A DNA stretch of 64,000 nucleotides. It comes from Streptomyces daqingensis (GTDB taxonomy: Bacteria; Actinomycetota; Actinomycetes; Streptomycetales; Streptomycetaceae). Below the pieces are notes generated by a model. That model was not told the origin of the DNA. It was given only the letters and a program-made list of their open reading frames with translations, and did no database searches. Shown here piece after piece: positions 16,798 to 24,590 of the stretch. Position numbers and translations under genes: made by a program. The first letter of the stretch is position 1. The number at the start of each line of letters is the position of its first letter. Where the stretch lies: the NCBI RefSeq assembly GCF_014645895.1, contig NZ_BMMP01000003.1, positions 103,949-167,948 on the forward strand. Direction: 5' to 3'.

Positions 16798-17619
16798 CTA
16801 GGCGTCCCGCTGCGCGGACTTACCGGCGGCCAATTCGGCGAGCAGATCGCGGCTCGCCGCCGCCACGCGCGGCTGGACGCCCAGCTCGCCGAGCATGTCC
16901 GCGGCCGCCGACATCTCGGCTGTGCGGCGCACGGCGTGGCGGTGCGTGCCCTGCACGAGCCGGTCGACTGTGCCGGCGTCCGCCTGGCTCAACTCGCTGA
17001 CGATGTTCTCCCTGACCCACTCCTCGCAGCCCGCCGCGCGCCCCGCTTCGAGGGCCTCCACCACGGCGGCCGCCAGACCCTTGAAGAAGACGCTGCGCAG
17101 CAGCTTCCGTTCGGCTGCGCGGCCGGGCGGCCCCTCGATCAGTGCGACGTACGCGCCCAGATCCGACAGCAGCCGCGCGGCCGCGGCGGCACCGGGCCCG
17201 CTGGCGAGCATGGGCACGCGCAGGCCGCGCCGGGGGACCGGGGCCATGATGGCGAAGTCGGCGAAGTCCACTCCGTGTTCGGCGGCAGTATGGGCCAACT
17301 CGCGTTTCGCGCCCGGTGACGCGGTGTTGAGGTCCGCCCACACCGCGCCGGGGCCCACCGAGCCGACGCCCGCGAGAAGCACCCCCTGGGCTGCCGAGGC
17401 GCTGTTGACGCTGAGCACGACGTGCGCGCCCGCCGCCGCCTCGGCCTCGCTGCCCGTGCGGGTGACGCCTTCCGGCACCGGTACGGCGGCCGGGTCGTAA
17501 CCGCGTACCGCGGCGCCGGCGCTCGCCAGGTCCCCGGCGAGGGAACCGCCTGCTTCGCCGAGACCGAGGACTGCCACCACGGTCCGGGCGTCTTCTTCCG
17601 ATGAGGTGTCCGAGGGCAT
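16798..17619 (-). CDS. NAD(P)-dependent dehydrogenase with DUF1932 C-terminus (HIBADH-like)
   Basis: A 273-aa beta-hydroxyacid-dehydrogenase-type protein. Residues 14-45 are a Rossmann fold with GLGEAGGSLAGDLASAG, the middle has VWADLNTASPGAK in place of the usual substrate loop, and the C-terminal half is the helical DUF1932 domain with the catalytic-Lys region ERKLLRSVFFKGLAAA. It is divergent from the GntR gene and shares its 78-bp promoter region, which contains the GntR-type box, so it probably belongs to the same regulon and oxidises or reduces an intermediate of that pathway. Confidence 0.85.
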   Translation of the reverse strand: MPSDTSSEEDARTVVAVLGLGEAGGSLAGDLASAGAAVRGYDPAAVPVPEGVTRTGSEAEAAAGAHVVLSVNSASAAQGVLLAGVGSVGPGAVWADLNTASPGAKRELAHTAAEHGVDFADFAIMAPVPRRGLRVPMLASGPGAAAAARLLSDLGAYVALIEGPPGRAAERKLLRSVFFKGLAAAVVEALEAGRAAGCEEWVRENIVSELSQADAGTVDRLVQGTHRHAVRRTAEMSAAADMLGELGVQPRVAAASRDLLAELAAGKSAQRDA

Positions 17620-17643
17620 GCCGCTACACTAAGCTCGGACAAA

Positions 17644-17655
17644 ATTGTTGACAAT
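17644..17655. promoter_or_regulatory. GntR-type operator ATTGT-TG-ACAAT (gntR promoter)
   Basis: Arms of 5 bp with a 2-bp spacer lie in the AT-rich gap between the divergent dehydrogenase and GntR genes. The same 12-bp core occurs again at 18655-18666 before the catabolic operon and I saw it nowhere else by eye, so it is the likely binding site of the GntR protein. The form TTGTnnACAA is typical of FadR-type GntR regulators. Confidence 0.72.
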
Positions 17656-17696
17656 ATCGGTGCGTATTTGTGCGGCGGAGAGGAACCGGGGAGATC

Positions 17697-18365
17697 GTGG
17701 CTGAGGACGGGGCACGCAACGGGGCCGGGGCGCCACTGGTGGAGGCCATCCGCGAGGCGATCATCAGAGGCGAGTTCGTGCCCAACCAGCGGCTCGTGGA
17801 AGCCGATCTCTCCTCGCAGTTCGGCGCCAGCCGCGCCAGCGTCCGCTCCGCGCTGCTGGAGCTGACGAACGAGGGGCTGGTCGAGCGCATACAGAACCGC
17901 GGTGCCCGGGTGCGCGCGGTCCCGCTCGACGAGGCCATCGAGATCTCCGAGGTCCGGATGGTGCTCGAAGGGCTCTGCGCCGCCAAGGCCGCCGAGGCGG
18001 TCACGGGCGAAGAGGTCCGCGAACTCCAGGGCATCGGCAAGTCCATGCGCGAAGCCGTGGCCGGCGGGGACCTGCTCGGATATTCCGCCCTGAACCAGGA
18101 ACTGCACCGCCGCGTGCGCGAGATCGGCGGTCAGCGGACCGCCTCGCGGGTGCTGGAGCGGCTGCGCGGCCAGAACGTCCGGCACCAGTTCCGGCTCGCG
18201 ATGCACCCCGGGCGGCCCTCGGTCTCGCTGCCCGAGCATCTGGCGATCATCGACGGCATCTGCACGCACGACCCGGAGGCCGCCGAGCGTGCGGCCCGTG
18301 CCCATCTGCGCAGCGTCATCGAGGCACTTCGCGAGGTCGACGCCCAGCCCGGGCACAGACCCTGA
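17697..18365 (+). CDS. GntR-family regulator, FadR/FCD type
   Basis: A 222-aa regulator. The N-terminal winged helix covers residues about 10-75, with LVEAIREAIIRGEFVPNQRL and ASRASVRSALLELTNEGLVE; the C-terminal FCD ligand domain contains ISEVRMVLEGLCAAKAAEAV and the metal-site histidines in NQELHRRVREIGG and AEHL-type positions (SLPEHLAIIDGI, ARAHLRSVIEAL). The GTG at 17697 follows GGGGAG. It probably represses itself, the divergent dehydrogenase and the operon starting at 18709 through the matching ATTGTTGACAAT sites. Confidence 0.92.
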   Translation: MAEDGARNGAGAPLVEAIREAIIRGEFVPNQRLVEADLSSQFGASRASVRSALLELTNEGLVERIQNRGARVRAVPLDEAIEISEVRMVLEGLCAAKAAEAVTGEEVRELQGIGKSMREAVAGGDLLGYSALNQELHRRVREIGGQRTASRVLERLRGQNVRHQFRLAMHPGRPSVSLPEHLAIIDGICTHDPEAAERAARAHLRSVIEALREVDAQPGHRP

Positions 18366-18636
18366 CGCGAACTCGCACCGCCGGCCCCCCGCCCGGGTGC
18401 CGGACTTCCGCCCGTCCCGTACGGACCGCGCCGGGCCCTGGTTTATCCGCTCCCAGTGATCGGATGCGCCGGGGTCCGGCGCTTCCGTCTGCGGGCCGGG
18501 AGGTGCGTGCCCGGAGGCCCGGCGCACCGGCGGCCCCTCGGCTCCGAGGCCCTTCACCCTTCGCCGGTCCCGGTGACTCCGGCGGGCGCGGCAGCTCCAC
18601 GCCCCTGCTCCCTTCCGTCCGGTTTCGACCGACCCC

Positions 18637-18668
18637 TTGACTGCTGTAGCCAAGATTGTTGACAATCT
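18637..18668 (+). promoter_or_regulatory. Promoter with GntR operator for the catabolic operon
   Basis: A -35-like TTGACT (18637-18642) and -10-like GACAAT (18661-18666) are 18 bp apart. The perfect inverted repeat AGATTGT-TG-ACAATCT (18653-18668, 7-bp arms) overlaps the -10 box, an arrangement expected for repression. The operator core matches the one at 17644-17655. The rest of the 343-bp gap from 18366 holds nothing I recognise. Confidence 0.65.
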
Positions 18669-18708
18669 GCACGGAGATTATGGCTGCAAAGGATCGCTAA
18701 GGAGAGAC

Positions 18709-19674
18709 ATGGCCGATCACCCCCAGCCGTCGAACCACGCGAGGGAGCTCGTCAAAGGCGCGTACGACGTGCACATCCACGTGGCACCGGACGTGATGCG
18801 CCGTCGCATCGACGACGTCACGCTCGCCGAGCGGTTCGCGGCAGTCGGTCTGGCCGGCTTCGTCCTCAAGTCGCACTACGCCCCGACCGCGGAGCGCGCG
18901 GAAGTCGTGCGCAGAGCCGCGCCGGGCGCCTCCGCGCTGGGAGCCATCACGCTCAACGCCTCGGTCGGAGGGCTCAACCCCGTCGCCGTCGAGATCGCCG
19001 GGCGCGGCGGAGCGAAGTTCGTCTGGCTCCCCACGGTCGACAGCGCCAACCAGCGCCAGTGCCGGGCCTCCGAGCCCGAGGGGGCGACGCCTCCCATGTG
19101 GGCGAAGCTCCAGGACGATCTGCGCGCGGACGGCATGGCCGCCGAGCCCGTGGAGGTCGTGGCGCCGGACGGCACTGTCGTAGACGCCGCCCGGCAGGTC
19201 TTCCGTCTGATCGCCCGGCACGACATGGTCCTGGCCACAGGCCATCTGCACGCGGACGAGATCGCCGCGGTCGTCGACGCCGCCGCGGACGAAGGCGTCG
19301 AGCGGATCGTCGTCACACATCCGGAGTTCACCTCGCAGCGCGTCGCCGTCGAGCGCCAGCAGCAGCTCGCCGCGCGCGGCGCACTGCTGGAGCGGTGCTT
19401 CACCACGCCCTACACCGGCAAGGTCGAGTGGGACGTGTGGTTCCGGGCCGTCCGGGAGGCCGGCCCCGAGAACTCCGTGATCTCCAGCGACCTCGGTCAG
19501 CCCTTCAATCCGCCGGTCGAGGACGGTCTCGCCCTGTGCGCGGACCGCCTGCTCGCCGAAGGCTTCGACGACGGCGAAGTGCGCATTATGACCGTGCACA
19601 ACAGCCGCTGGCTCGTCGGCGCCGAGGCGCTGCCCGACGCTCCCGCCGCACACCGGAAGGCCGACACCGAATGA
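18709..19674 (+). CDS. DUF6282 amidohydrolase-like protein
   Basis: A 321-aa TIM-barrel hydrolase-like protein. It starts with the metal-binding DVHIHVAPDV (HxH near residue 22), has SHYAP (Lys-His strand), VLATGHLHADEI and IVVTHPEFTSQ in the middle and ISSDLGQPFNPPVEDG near the end, giving a full set of candidate metal ligands. The family has no assigned reaction that I know of. It is the first gene of an operon with GalB-like hydratase, GalC-like aldolase and an importer, so a lactonase or hydrolase step feeding that pathway (comparable to LigI) is plausible but unproven. AAGGAG precedes the ATG. Confidence 0.8.
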   Translation: MADHPQPSNHARELVKGAYDVHIHVAPDVMRRRIDDVTLAERFAAVGLAGFVLKSHYAPTAERAEVVRRAAPGASALGAITLNASVGGLNPVAVEIAGRGGAKFVWLPTVDSANQRQCRASEPEGATPPMWAKLQDDLRADGMAAEPVEVVAPDGTVVDAARQVFRLIARHDMVLATGHLHADEIAAVVDAAADEGVERIVVTHPEFTSQRVAVERQQQLAARGALLERCFTTPYTGKVEWDVWFRAVREAGPENSVISSDLGQPFNPPVEDGLALCADRLLAEGFDDGEVRIMTVHNSRWLVGAEALPDAPAAHRKADTE

Positions 19675-20387
19675 CTGAGCGACGCATGCTTGTCGTCGGC
19701 GCGCACAGCGCCGACTTCGTCTGGCGGGCCGCGGGTGCCGTCGCCGCCCACACTGCGGCGGGCGGCGAGGCCCTGGTCGTCGCCCTGTCCTACGGGGAGC
19801 GCGGCGAGTCCGGGGTGCTCTGGAAGCAGGAGGGCCAGACCGAGGAGAACGTCAAGCGCATCCGGCACGAGGAGGCGTCCAAGGCCGCCGCCGCCGTCGG
19901 GGCCGGTTTCCGGGCGTTCGATCTCGGCGACTACCCGCTGAACGTGACCCCGCAGGACGTCGAGCGGCTGGCGGAGCTCATGCGCGACTTCGCCCCGCAC
20001 GTCGTGCTCACCCACCCGGAGAAGGACCCCTTCAACCCCGACCACCCGGTGGCGCACCAGGCCGTCGCCCGGGCCCGGCTGCTGACCTCGGGGGCGGGGG
20101 TCGCCAGCGGCTTCCGTACGGCGCCGCCCTCGGAGTTCCTGGTCTTCGAGCCGCACCAGCCCGAGCTGTGCGGTTTCACACCCACCGTCTACGTGGATAT
20201 AACGCCCGTATTCAAACGTAAGGTCGACGCCATGAGCTGCATGGCTGCTCAGCAGTACCTCCAGGAGTACTACGCGCAACGGGCCGACCAGCGCGGCAAT
20301 CACGCGCGCAAGGTCACCGGCAATCAGGAGATCCGCCAGGCGGAAGCCTTCCAGCGGCTGCTGCCCCACGTGGTCGGTGGGCTGTGA
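19671..20387 (+). CDS. PIG-L/LmbE family protein, 4-oxalomesaconate hydratase (GalB)-like
   Basis: A 238-aa PIG-L fold protein. The N-terminus MLVVGAHSADFVWRAAGAVA, then LSYGERGES and FDLGDYPLNV, is like GalB of gallate catabolism (AHxADFVWR and FGERGES) rather than like sugar deacetylases, which carry a PHPDDE motif. HPEKDPFNPDHPVAHQ provides the second metal/substrate segment. GalB hydrates 4-oxalomesaconate to 4-carboxy-4-hydroxy-2-oxoadipate. The gene overlaps its neighbours by 4 bp on both sides, and the next gene encodes an aldolase of exactly the following step, which supports the call. Confidence 0.8.
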   Translation: MTERRMLVVGAHSADFVWRAAGAVAAHTAAGGEALVVALSYGERGESGVLWKQEGQTEENVKRIRHEEASKAAAAVGAGFRAFDLGDYPLNVTPQDVERLAELMRDFAPHVVLTHPEKDPFNPDHPVAHQAVARARLLTSGAGVASGFRTAPPSEFLVFEPHQPELCGFTPTVYVDITPVFKRKVDAMSCMAAQQYLQEYYAQRADQRGNHARKVTGNQEIRQAEAFQRLLPHVVGGL

Positions 20388-21043
20388 GCGCCCCGGGCAC
20401 GGGGACGCCGTGCTCCGAGGCCGCGCTCGCCGAACTCGCCGACGCCGGAGTGGCGACGGTCTACGAGGCGTACGGGCGCCGCGGCCTGCTCGACGCCGAC
20501 TGGACGCCTCTCACCCCGGGATGGCGCACGGCCGGACCCGCCCGCATCGCCTACTGCGGGCAGGGCGACAACCGCGCGGTCCACGAGCTGATGCCGCACG
20601 TACGGCCCGGCGAGGTGCTGGTGCTGACGATGCCCGAGCCGGAACCGGTGGCCCTCTTCGGCGACCTTCTCGCCACCCAGGCCGCCGCCTGTGGAGCCGC
20701 TGCCGTGCTGGTGAACGCGGCGGTCCGGGACAGCGCCGACCTGGCGCGGCTCGGCTACGGGACGTGGACGCGCTGGCGCCGGGCCCGTGGCGCCACGAAG
20801 AGCGAGCGGGGCAGCGTGAACGTGCCGGTGGAGATAGGCGGCACGACCGTCGCGCCGGGGGACGTCGTGGTGCTCGACGACGACGGCGTCACCGCGGTGG
20901 CGTCCTCCGACGTGGAGGAGACCGTGCTGGCAGTGCGGCAGCGCATCGCCAAGGAGGACGGTCTGCGCGAGCGCTGGGCGGCCGGCGAGTTCAGCTACGA
21001 CGCCTACGGGCTGCGGGCGGCCGACGAGGGAGGGCCCTCATGA
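20384..21043 (+). CDS. RraA-like 4-carboxy-4-hydroxy-2-oxoadipate/HMG aldolase (LigK/GalC-like)
   Basis: A 219-aa member of the RraA-like class II pyruvate aldolases. It has GDLLATQAAACGAAAVLVN, the catalytic AAVRDSADLARLGY (Arg and Asp of the RxxD motif) and a PGDVVVLDDDGVTAV beta-turn. Family members with this motif cleave HMG or 4-carboxy-4-hydroxy-2-oxoadipate to pyruvate and pyruvate or oxaloacetate using a divalent metal. Its position directly after the GalB-like gene (GTGA overlap) favours the aromatic lower-pathway aldolase over an RNase E inhibitor. Confidence 0.85.
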   Translation: MSAPGTGTPCSEAALAELADAGVATVYEAYGRRGLLDADWTPLTPGWRTAGPARIAYCGQGDNRAVHELMPHVRPGEVLVLTMPEPEPVALFGDLLATQAAACGAAAVLVNAAVRDSADLARLGYGTWTRWRRARGATKSERGSVNVPVEIGGTTVAPGDVVVLDDDGVTAVASSDVEETVLAVRQRIAKEDGLRERWAAGEFSYDAYGLRAADEGGPS

Positions 21044-21804
21044 CAGGTGTGCTCGCGGCGGAGCGGCTCACGAAGCAGTTCGCCAAGGACGACCAGGCGA
21101 TCGTCGCCCTGCGGGAGTTCTCCCTGACCGTCGAGGAGGGCAGCTTCGTCACCGTCCTCGGACGCAGCGGCTGCGGCAAGTCGACGATGCTCAACCTTCT
21201 CGCCGGGCTCACCGAGCCGTCCGACGGCGCGGTGACGTACCGCGGCAGGAAGCTCAGCGGCCCGGACATCGACATCGGCTACCTCACGCAGTCCGACACG
21301 CTCATGCCGTGGCGGGACGTGCAGCGCAACGTCGAGATGCCGCTGGAGATCCGCGGCGTGCGCGCGGAGGAGCGCCGCGGCACGGCCGCCGAACTGCTGG
21401 AACGCGTCGGCCTCAAGGGATTCGAGAAGCACTATCCGCGTGAACTCTCCGGCGGTATGCGGCGCCGCGCCAGCCTGGCCCGCATGCTCGCCGGCACGCC
21501 GCGGACGCTGCTGATGGACGAACCGTTCGGCGCGCTCGACGCGCAGCTGCGCACCGAACTGCAGGAGGAACTGCTGCGGCTGTGGCAGGGCAGCGGCCAG
21601 ACGGTGGTGTTCGTGACGCACGACATCGAGGAAGCCCTGCTGCTGGGCGACCGCATCGTGGTGCTCGGGCAGCTCGGCCGCGTCGTCGCCGACCGCGAGG
21701 TCGGCCTGGAGCGGCCCCGCACCCTGGACACCCTGCGCGTCGACCCCGCCTTCGTCGAACTGCACACGGCGATGGCCGCCGCGCTCAAGGAGGGCTCGTC
21801 ATGA
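21040..21804 (+). CDS. ABC transporter ATPase (nitrate/sulfonate/taurine type)
   Basis: A 254-aa ATPase with Walker A GRSGCGKST, the Q-loop YLTQSDTLMPWRDVQRNVEM, signature LSGGMRRRASLARML and Walker B LLMDEPFGALDAQLR. The LMPWR and EPFGALD sequences mark the SsuB/TauB/NrtD family. The ATG overlaps the aldolase stop (ATGA), so the importer is part of the catabolic operon. It powers uptake through the next two proteins. Confidence 0.93.
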   Translation: MTGVLAAERLTKQFAKDDQAIVALREFSLTVEEGSFVTVLGRSGCGKSTMLNLLAGLTEPSDGAVTYRGRKLSGPDIDIGYLTQSDTLMPWRDVQRNVEMPLEIRGVRAEERRGTAAELLERVGLKGFEKHYPRELSGGMRRRASLARMLAGTPRTLLMDEPFGALDAQLRTELQEELLRLWQGSGQTVVFVTHDIEEALLLGDRIVVLGQLGRVVADREVGLERPRTLDTLRVDPAFVELHTAMAAALKEGSS

Positions 21805-22655
21805 CGGAACAGCTCGTGAGCCCGGGGCGGCAGACCTCCGCGGGCGGCCCCGTCCGCATCCCCGTCGAGCGGACCTGGTGGCAGCGGCACGGACGCACGA
21901 CGACCGTGTGGGCGCTGCGTCTGCTGCTCGTCACGGTGCTGCTGGCCGGCTGGCAGATGACGGCGGGCAGCCTCTTCGACATCACCTTCACCAGCAAACC
22001 CAGCGCCATCGCCGGACGTCTCGGGGAGTGGTCCGCGGACGGCACTCTGTGGACGCACAGCCTGGTGACCATCCAGGAGATCGTCTACGGCTTCCTGCTG
22101 GGAGCGGTGGCGGGCGCCGTCGTGGGCTTCGTCCTGGCGTCCCTGCAACTGGCGTACCGGGTCATCGACCCGTTCATGATGGCGCTGTACTCGATTCCGA
22201 AGGTGGCTCTGGCCCCGCTGTTCATCGTGTGGTTCGGAATCGGCATGCACATGAAGGTGCTGCTCGCCGCCGCGACCGTCTTCTTCCTCGTCTTCCTCAA
22301 CACCGCCGCCGGGGTGCGGGAGGTGGACCGGGGGCTCGTCGACGCGGTGCGGCTGATGGGCGGGAGCCGCAAGGACATCGCGCTCAAGGTCGTGCTCCCC
22401 TCCTCGATGACGGGAGTCCTCACGGGCCTGAAGGTGGCGATCCCCTACGCGCTGATCGGTGCGGTGATCGGGGAACTGGTCGCCTCCAACCAGGGCCTGG
22501 GCTACCTCATCAACGACGCCGCCGCGCAGTTCGACACCGCCGGGGTCTTCGCGACGCTGGTCGTGCTGAGCGTCATCGCCGCCGTCCTGAACGTCCTCGT
22601 CGGCCTCATCGGCCGCCGGGTCAACCGGTGGAAGCCGGTCGAAGCACGAGGCTGA
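21801..22655 (+). CDS. ABC transporter permease (nitrate/sulfonate/taurine type)
   Basis: A 284-aa permease with a 35-residue cytoplasmic N-terminus, one helix, and the BPD_transp_1 core. The family pattern IDPFMMALYSIPKVALAPLF and WFGIGMHMKVLLA is clear, as is the coupling loop (DAVRLMGGSRKDIALKVVLP). It overlaps the ATPase gene by 4 bp. Transporters of this family import sulfonates, nitrate, thiamine precursors or aromatic acids such as phthalate; the enzymes upstream favour an aromatic-derived acid. Confidence 0.92.
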   Translation: MTEQLVSPGRQTSAGGPVRIPVERTWWQRHGRTTTVWALRLLLVTVLLAGWQMTAGSLFDITFTSKPSAIAGRLGEWSADGTLWTHSLVTIQEIVYGFLLGAVAGAVVGFVLASLQLAYRVIDPFMMALYSIPKVALAPLFIVWFGIGMHMKVLLAAATVFFLVFLNTAAGVREVDRGLVDAVRLMGGSRKDIALKVVLPSSMTGVLTGLKVAIPYALIGAVIGELVASNQGLGYLINDAAAQFDTAGVFATLVVLSVIAAVLNVLVGLIGRRVNRWKPVEARG

Positions 22656-22721
22656 CCGCCGCCCCGGCTGTCGGCCCCCGATCCTTGATCCGCTGCGAAC
22701 CCAGCGACTGGAGCTGCAGAC

Positions 22722-23747
22722 ATGAACTCTCACATCGAGCGCAGGGCGCTGCTGAAGTCGTTCGCGGCGGCCCCCCTCCTCCTCTCGCCACTGGCCGCCG
22801 GCTGTGCCGAGCACGGCTCCACCACGAAGGCCGGCACGCTCAACATCGGCCAGATCAGCAACTCCGTGGCGTTCTTCCCGCTGTTCATCGCGGAGGAGAA
22901 GGGCTACTTCAAGGACGAGGGCATCAAGCTCGGCGACAGGCCGCGGCTGGGCACCGGGGCGAAGGTGGCCGCCGCCCTCAAGTCCGGCTCCATCGACCTG
23001 GGGGCGGGGGTGCTCACCGACGCGTTCAACCTCGCCCAGAACGATCCGAGCGCCCGGGTGCTCTCCAGCCTCGTCACCGAGTACTACGTGGACATCGTCG
23101 TGGGGAAGTCGTTCGACGGGCCGGACGCCGGCGCCCCGCTGGAGGAGCGCACCAAGGCGCTCGTCGGCAAGAAGATCGGCATCACGGGTCCGGGCAGCGG
23201 CACGGAGGCCCTGATCGGGCATCTCTTCGACGGCATAGGCAAGAAGGCGAAGACCGACGCCACGCTCGTCAACCTCGGCAGCGCTGCGACTTCGGCTCTC
23301 GGAGCGCTCAAGTCGGGCCGCGTGGACGCGCTTTCGTTCTTCCAGCCGATCGGGCAGCAGGCCGAGGCCGACGGTGCCGGCCGCATCCTGATATCCCCGG
23401 CCGCGGGCCATGTGCCGGACATGAAGGGCGCGTTGCACGGCGTCGTCTTCTCCACGCAGAAGCTGCTGAAGAAGAAGGCCAAGGAGGCCGAGGGCTTCCA
23501 GAGCGCGATGAAGCGCGCCCAGGCCGACGTGCAGGGCGACCCGGACAAGGTGCGGGAGCTGCTGGAGAAGTACCTCAAGGACACCGACGCGAAGGCGCTG
23601 GACGCGCTGGTGCCGATCCTCCGGAAGGAGATGCCGGAGTCGCCGTCGGTCGAGCGCGGACCGTACGAGACGGCGCGGCGCTTCCATCAGGCAAGCGGAC
23701 TCGTTGAGGACGCCCCGGAATTCGCGAAGATCAAGGCGGACGGCTGA
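22722..23747 (+). CDS. ABC transporter substrate-binding lipoprotein (NMT1/SsuA-like)
   Basis: A 341-aa binding protein. The N-terminus ERRALLKSF is Tat-like and is followed by the lipobox LAAGC (Cys 28), so it is an exported lipoprotein. The mature part has the NMT1/THI5-like fold: NIGQISNSVAFFPLFIAEEK, then GDRPRLGTGAKVAAAL, GSIDLGAGVLTDAF and KKIGITGPGSGTEAL. The ligand pocket is unassigned; context suggests a carboxylated aromatic or ring-cleavage product. It closes the operon and is followed directly by a strong terminator. Confidence 0.9.
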   Translation: MNSHIERRALLKSFAAAPLLLSPLAAGCAEHGSTTKAGTLNIGQISNSVAFFPLFIAEEKGYFKDEGIKLGDRPRLGTGAKVAAALKSGSIDLGAGVLTDAFNLAQNDPSARVLSSLVTEYYVDIVVGKSFDGPDAGAPLEERTKALVGKKIGITGPGSGTEALIGHLFDGIGKKAKTDATLVNLGSAATSALGALKSGRVDALSFFQPIGQQAEADGAGRILISPAAGHVPDMKGALHGVVFSTQKLLKKKAKEAEGFQSAMKRAQADVQGDPDKVRELLEKYLKDTDAKALDALVPILRKEMPESPSVERGPYETARRFHQASGLVEDAPEFAKIKADG

Positions 23748-23758
23748 GCCGATCCCCG

Positions 23759-23794
23759 GCGGGGGCGGTACGGGGCGACCCGTACCGCCCCCGC
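23759..23794. terminator. Terminator hairpin after the importer operon
   Basis: A perfect 16-bp stem (23759-23774 with 23779-23794) and a GCGA tetraloop lie 12 bp after the binding-protein stop and just before the stop of the convergent GNAT gene. It can work in both directions. Confidence 0.9.
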
Positions 23795-23802
23795 ACGGGT
23801 GC

Positions 23803-24366
23803 CTACCGGCGTTCGCGCCGGGCCGCCCGCCACTCGGGGGCGAGCACCGACCAGACCTCGATGTCGTGCCGCTCACCCCGGCGCAGGTAACTCTCCCGCA
23901 GCACGCCCTCCTTCGTCATTCCGAGCCGGCGCGCCACCGCGATGCTGGCCTCGTTCCCGGCGGACACCACCCACTCCACGCGGTGGATGCCCCGCTCCTC
24001 GACGGCCCAGTCGACGATGACGCCGACCGCCTCGGTCACCAGGCCCCGCCCCACCGCCGCGGGCTCCAGCCAGCAGCCCGCCTCGGCTGTGCCCTGCCCG
24101 ACGTCCATCGTCCGGAAGAGGACGCCGCCGACGAGCCCTTCGTCCGTCCAGATGCCGTAGATCCGGCCGGTGTCGGCCGCCGCCTTCTCGGCATACGACT
24201 TCAGGAAGACACGGGCGGACTCCAAGTCCTCGACGACGTCGGGGAGTCCGACGTACCGCCCGATGAACTCGCGCCCACGGTCGATGTGCGCCAGGAACTC
24301 GGCGGCGTGACGGGGCTCCAGCGGCCTCAGCCGCGCGCCGCCGTCACGCAGGGGTACTGAGAACAA
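23803..24366 (-). CDS. GNAT-family N-acetyltransferase (RimJ/RimL-like)
   Basis: A 187-aa acetyltransferase: LRPLEPRHAAEFLAHIDRGR at the N-terminus, GRIYGIWTDEGLVGGVLFR, then the acetyl-CoA-binding AGCWLEPAAVGRGLVTEAV and the C-terminal NEASIAVARRLGMTKEG. This resembles RimJ/RimL-type enzymes that acetylate protein N-termini or small amines. No ATG or GTG fits; a TTG at 24366 has GGAGG 5 bp upstream and gives the expected N-terminus, so it is the proposed start. Confidence 0.88.
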   Translation of the reverse strand: MFSVPLRDGGARLRPLEPRHAAEFLAHIDRGREFIGRYVGLPDVVEDLESARVFLKSYAEKAAADTGRIYGIWTDEGLVGGVLFRTMDVGQGTAEAGCWLEPAAVGRGLVTEAVGVIVDWAVEERGIHRVEWVVSAGNEASIAVARRLGMTKEGVLRESYLRRGERHDIEVWSVLAPEWRAARRERR

Positions 24367-24590
24367 CGTGACCTCCGAGGTCGGGCCGGTACGCGGGCCG
24401 GTACGCGTCAACTGGCGGCGGTGTGCGCGGAGAAGGCGGGCGGCCGGCCGAAGCGTCCTGAGATGTCGGGCCCCGCGCGGATGATCCCATACCGCCCGTC
24501 CGCAGCGTGCACCAGTCCCGCTCGGGGGACGCGGGAGGCCCCTCGCCCCTGCCGGCGGCCGGGCACCGGACCGGCGCGACGGAGGGGCAG

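Noticed and set aside
21432-23876. 814-aa minus-strand frame opposite the importer operon
   Set aside because: Antisense shadow of three well-recognised ABC genes.
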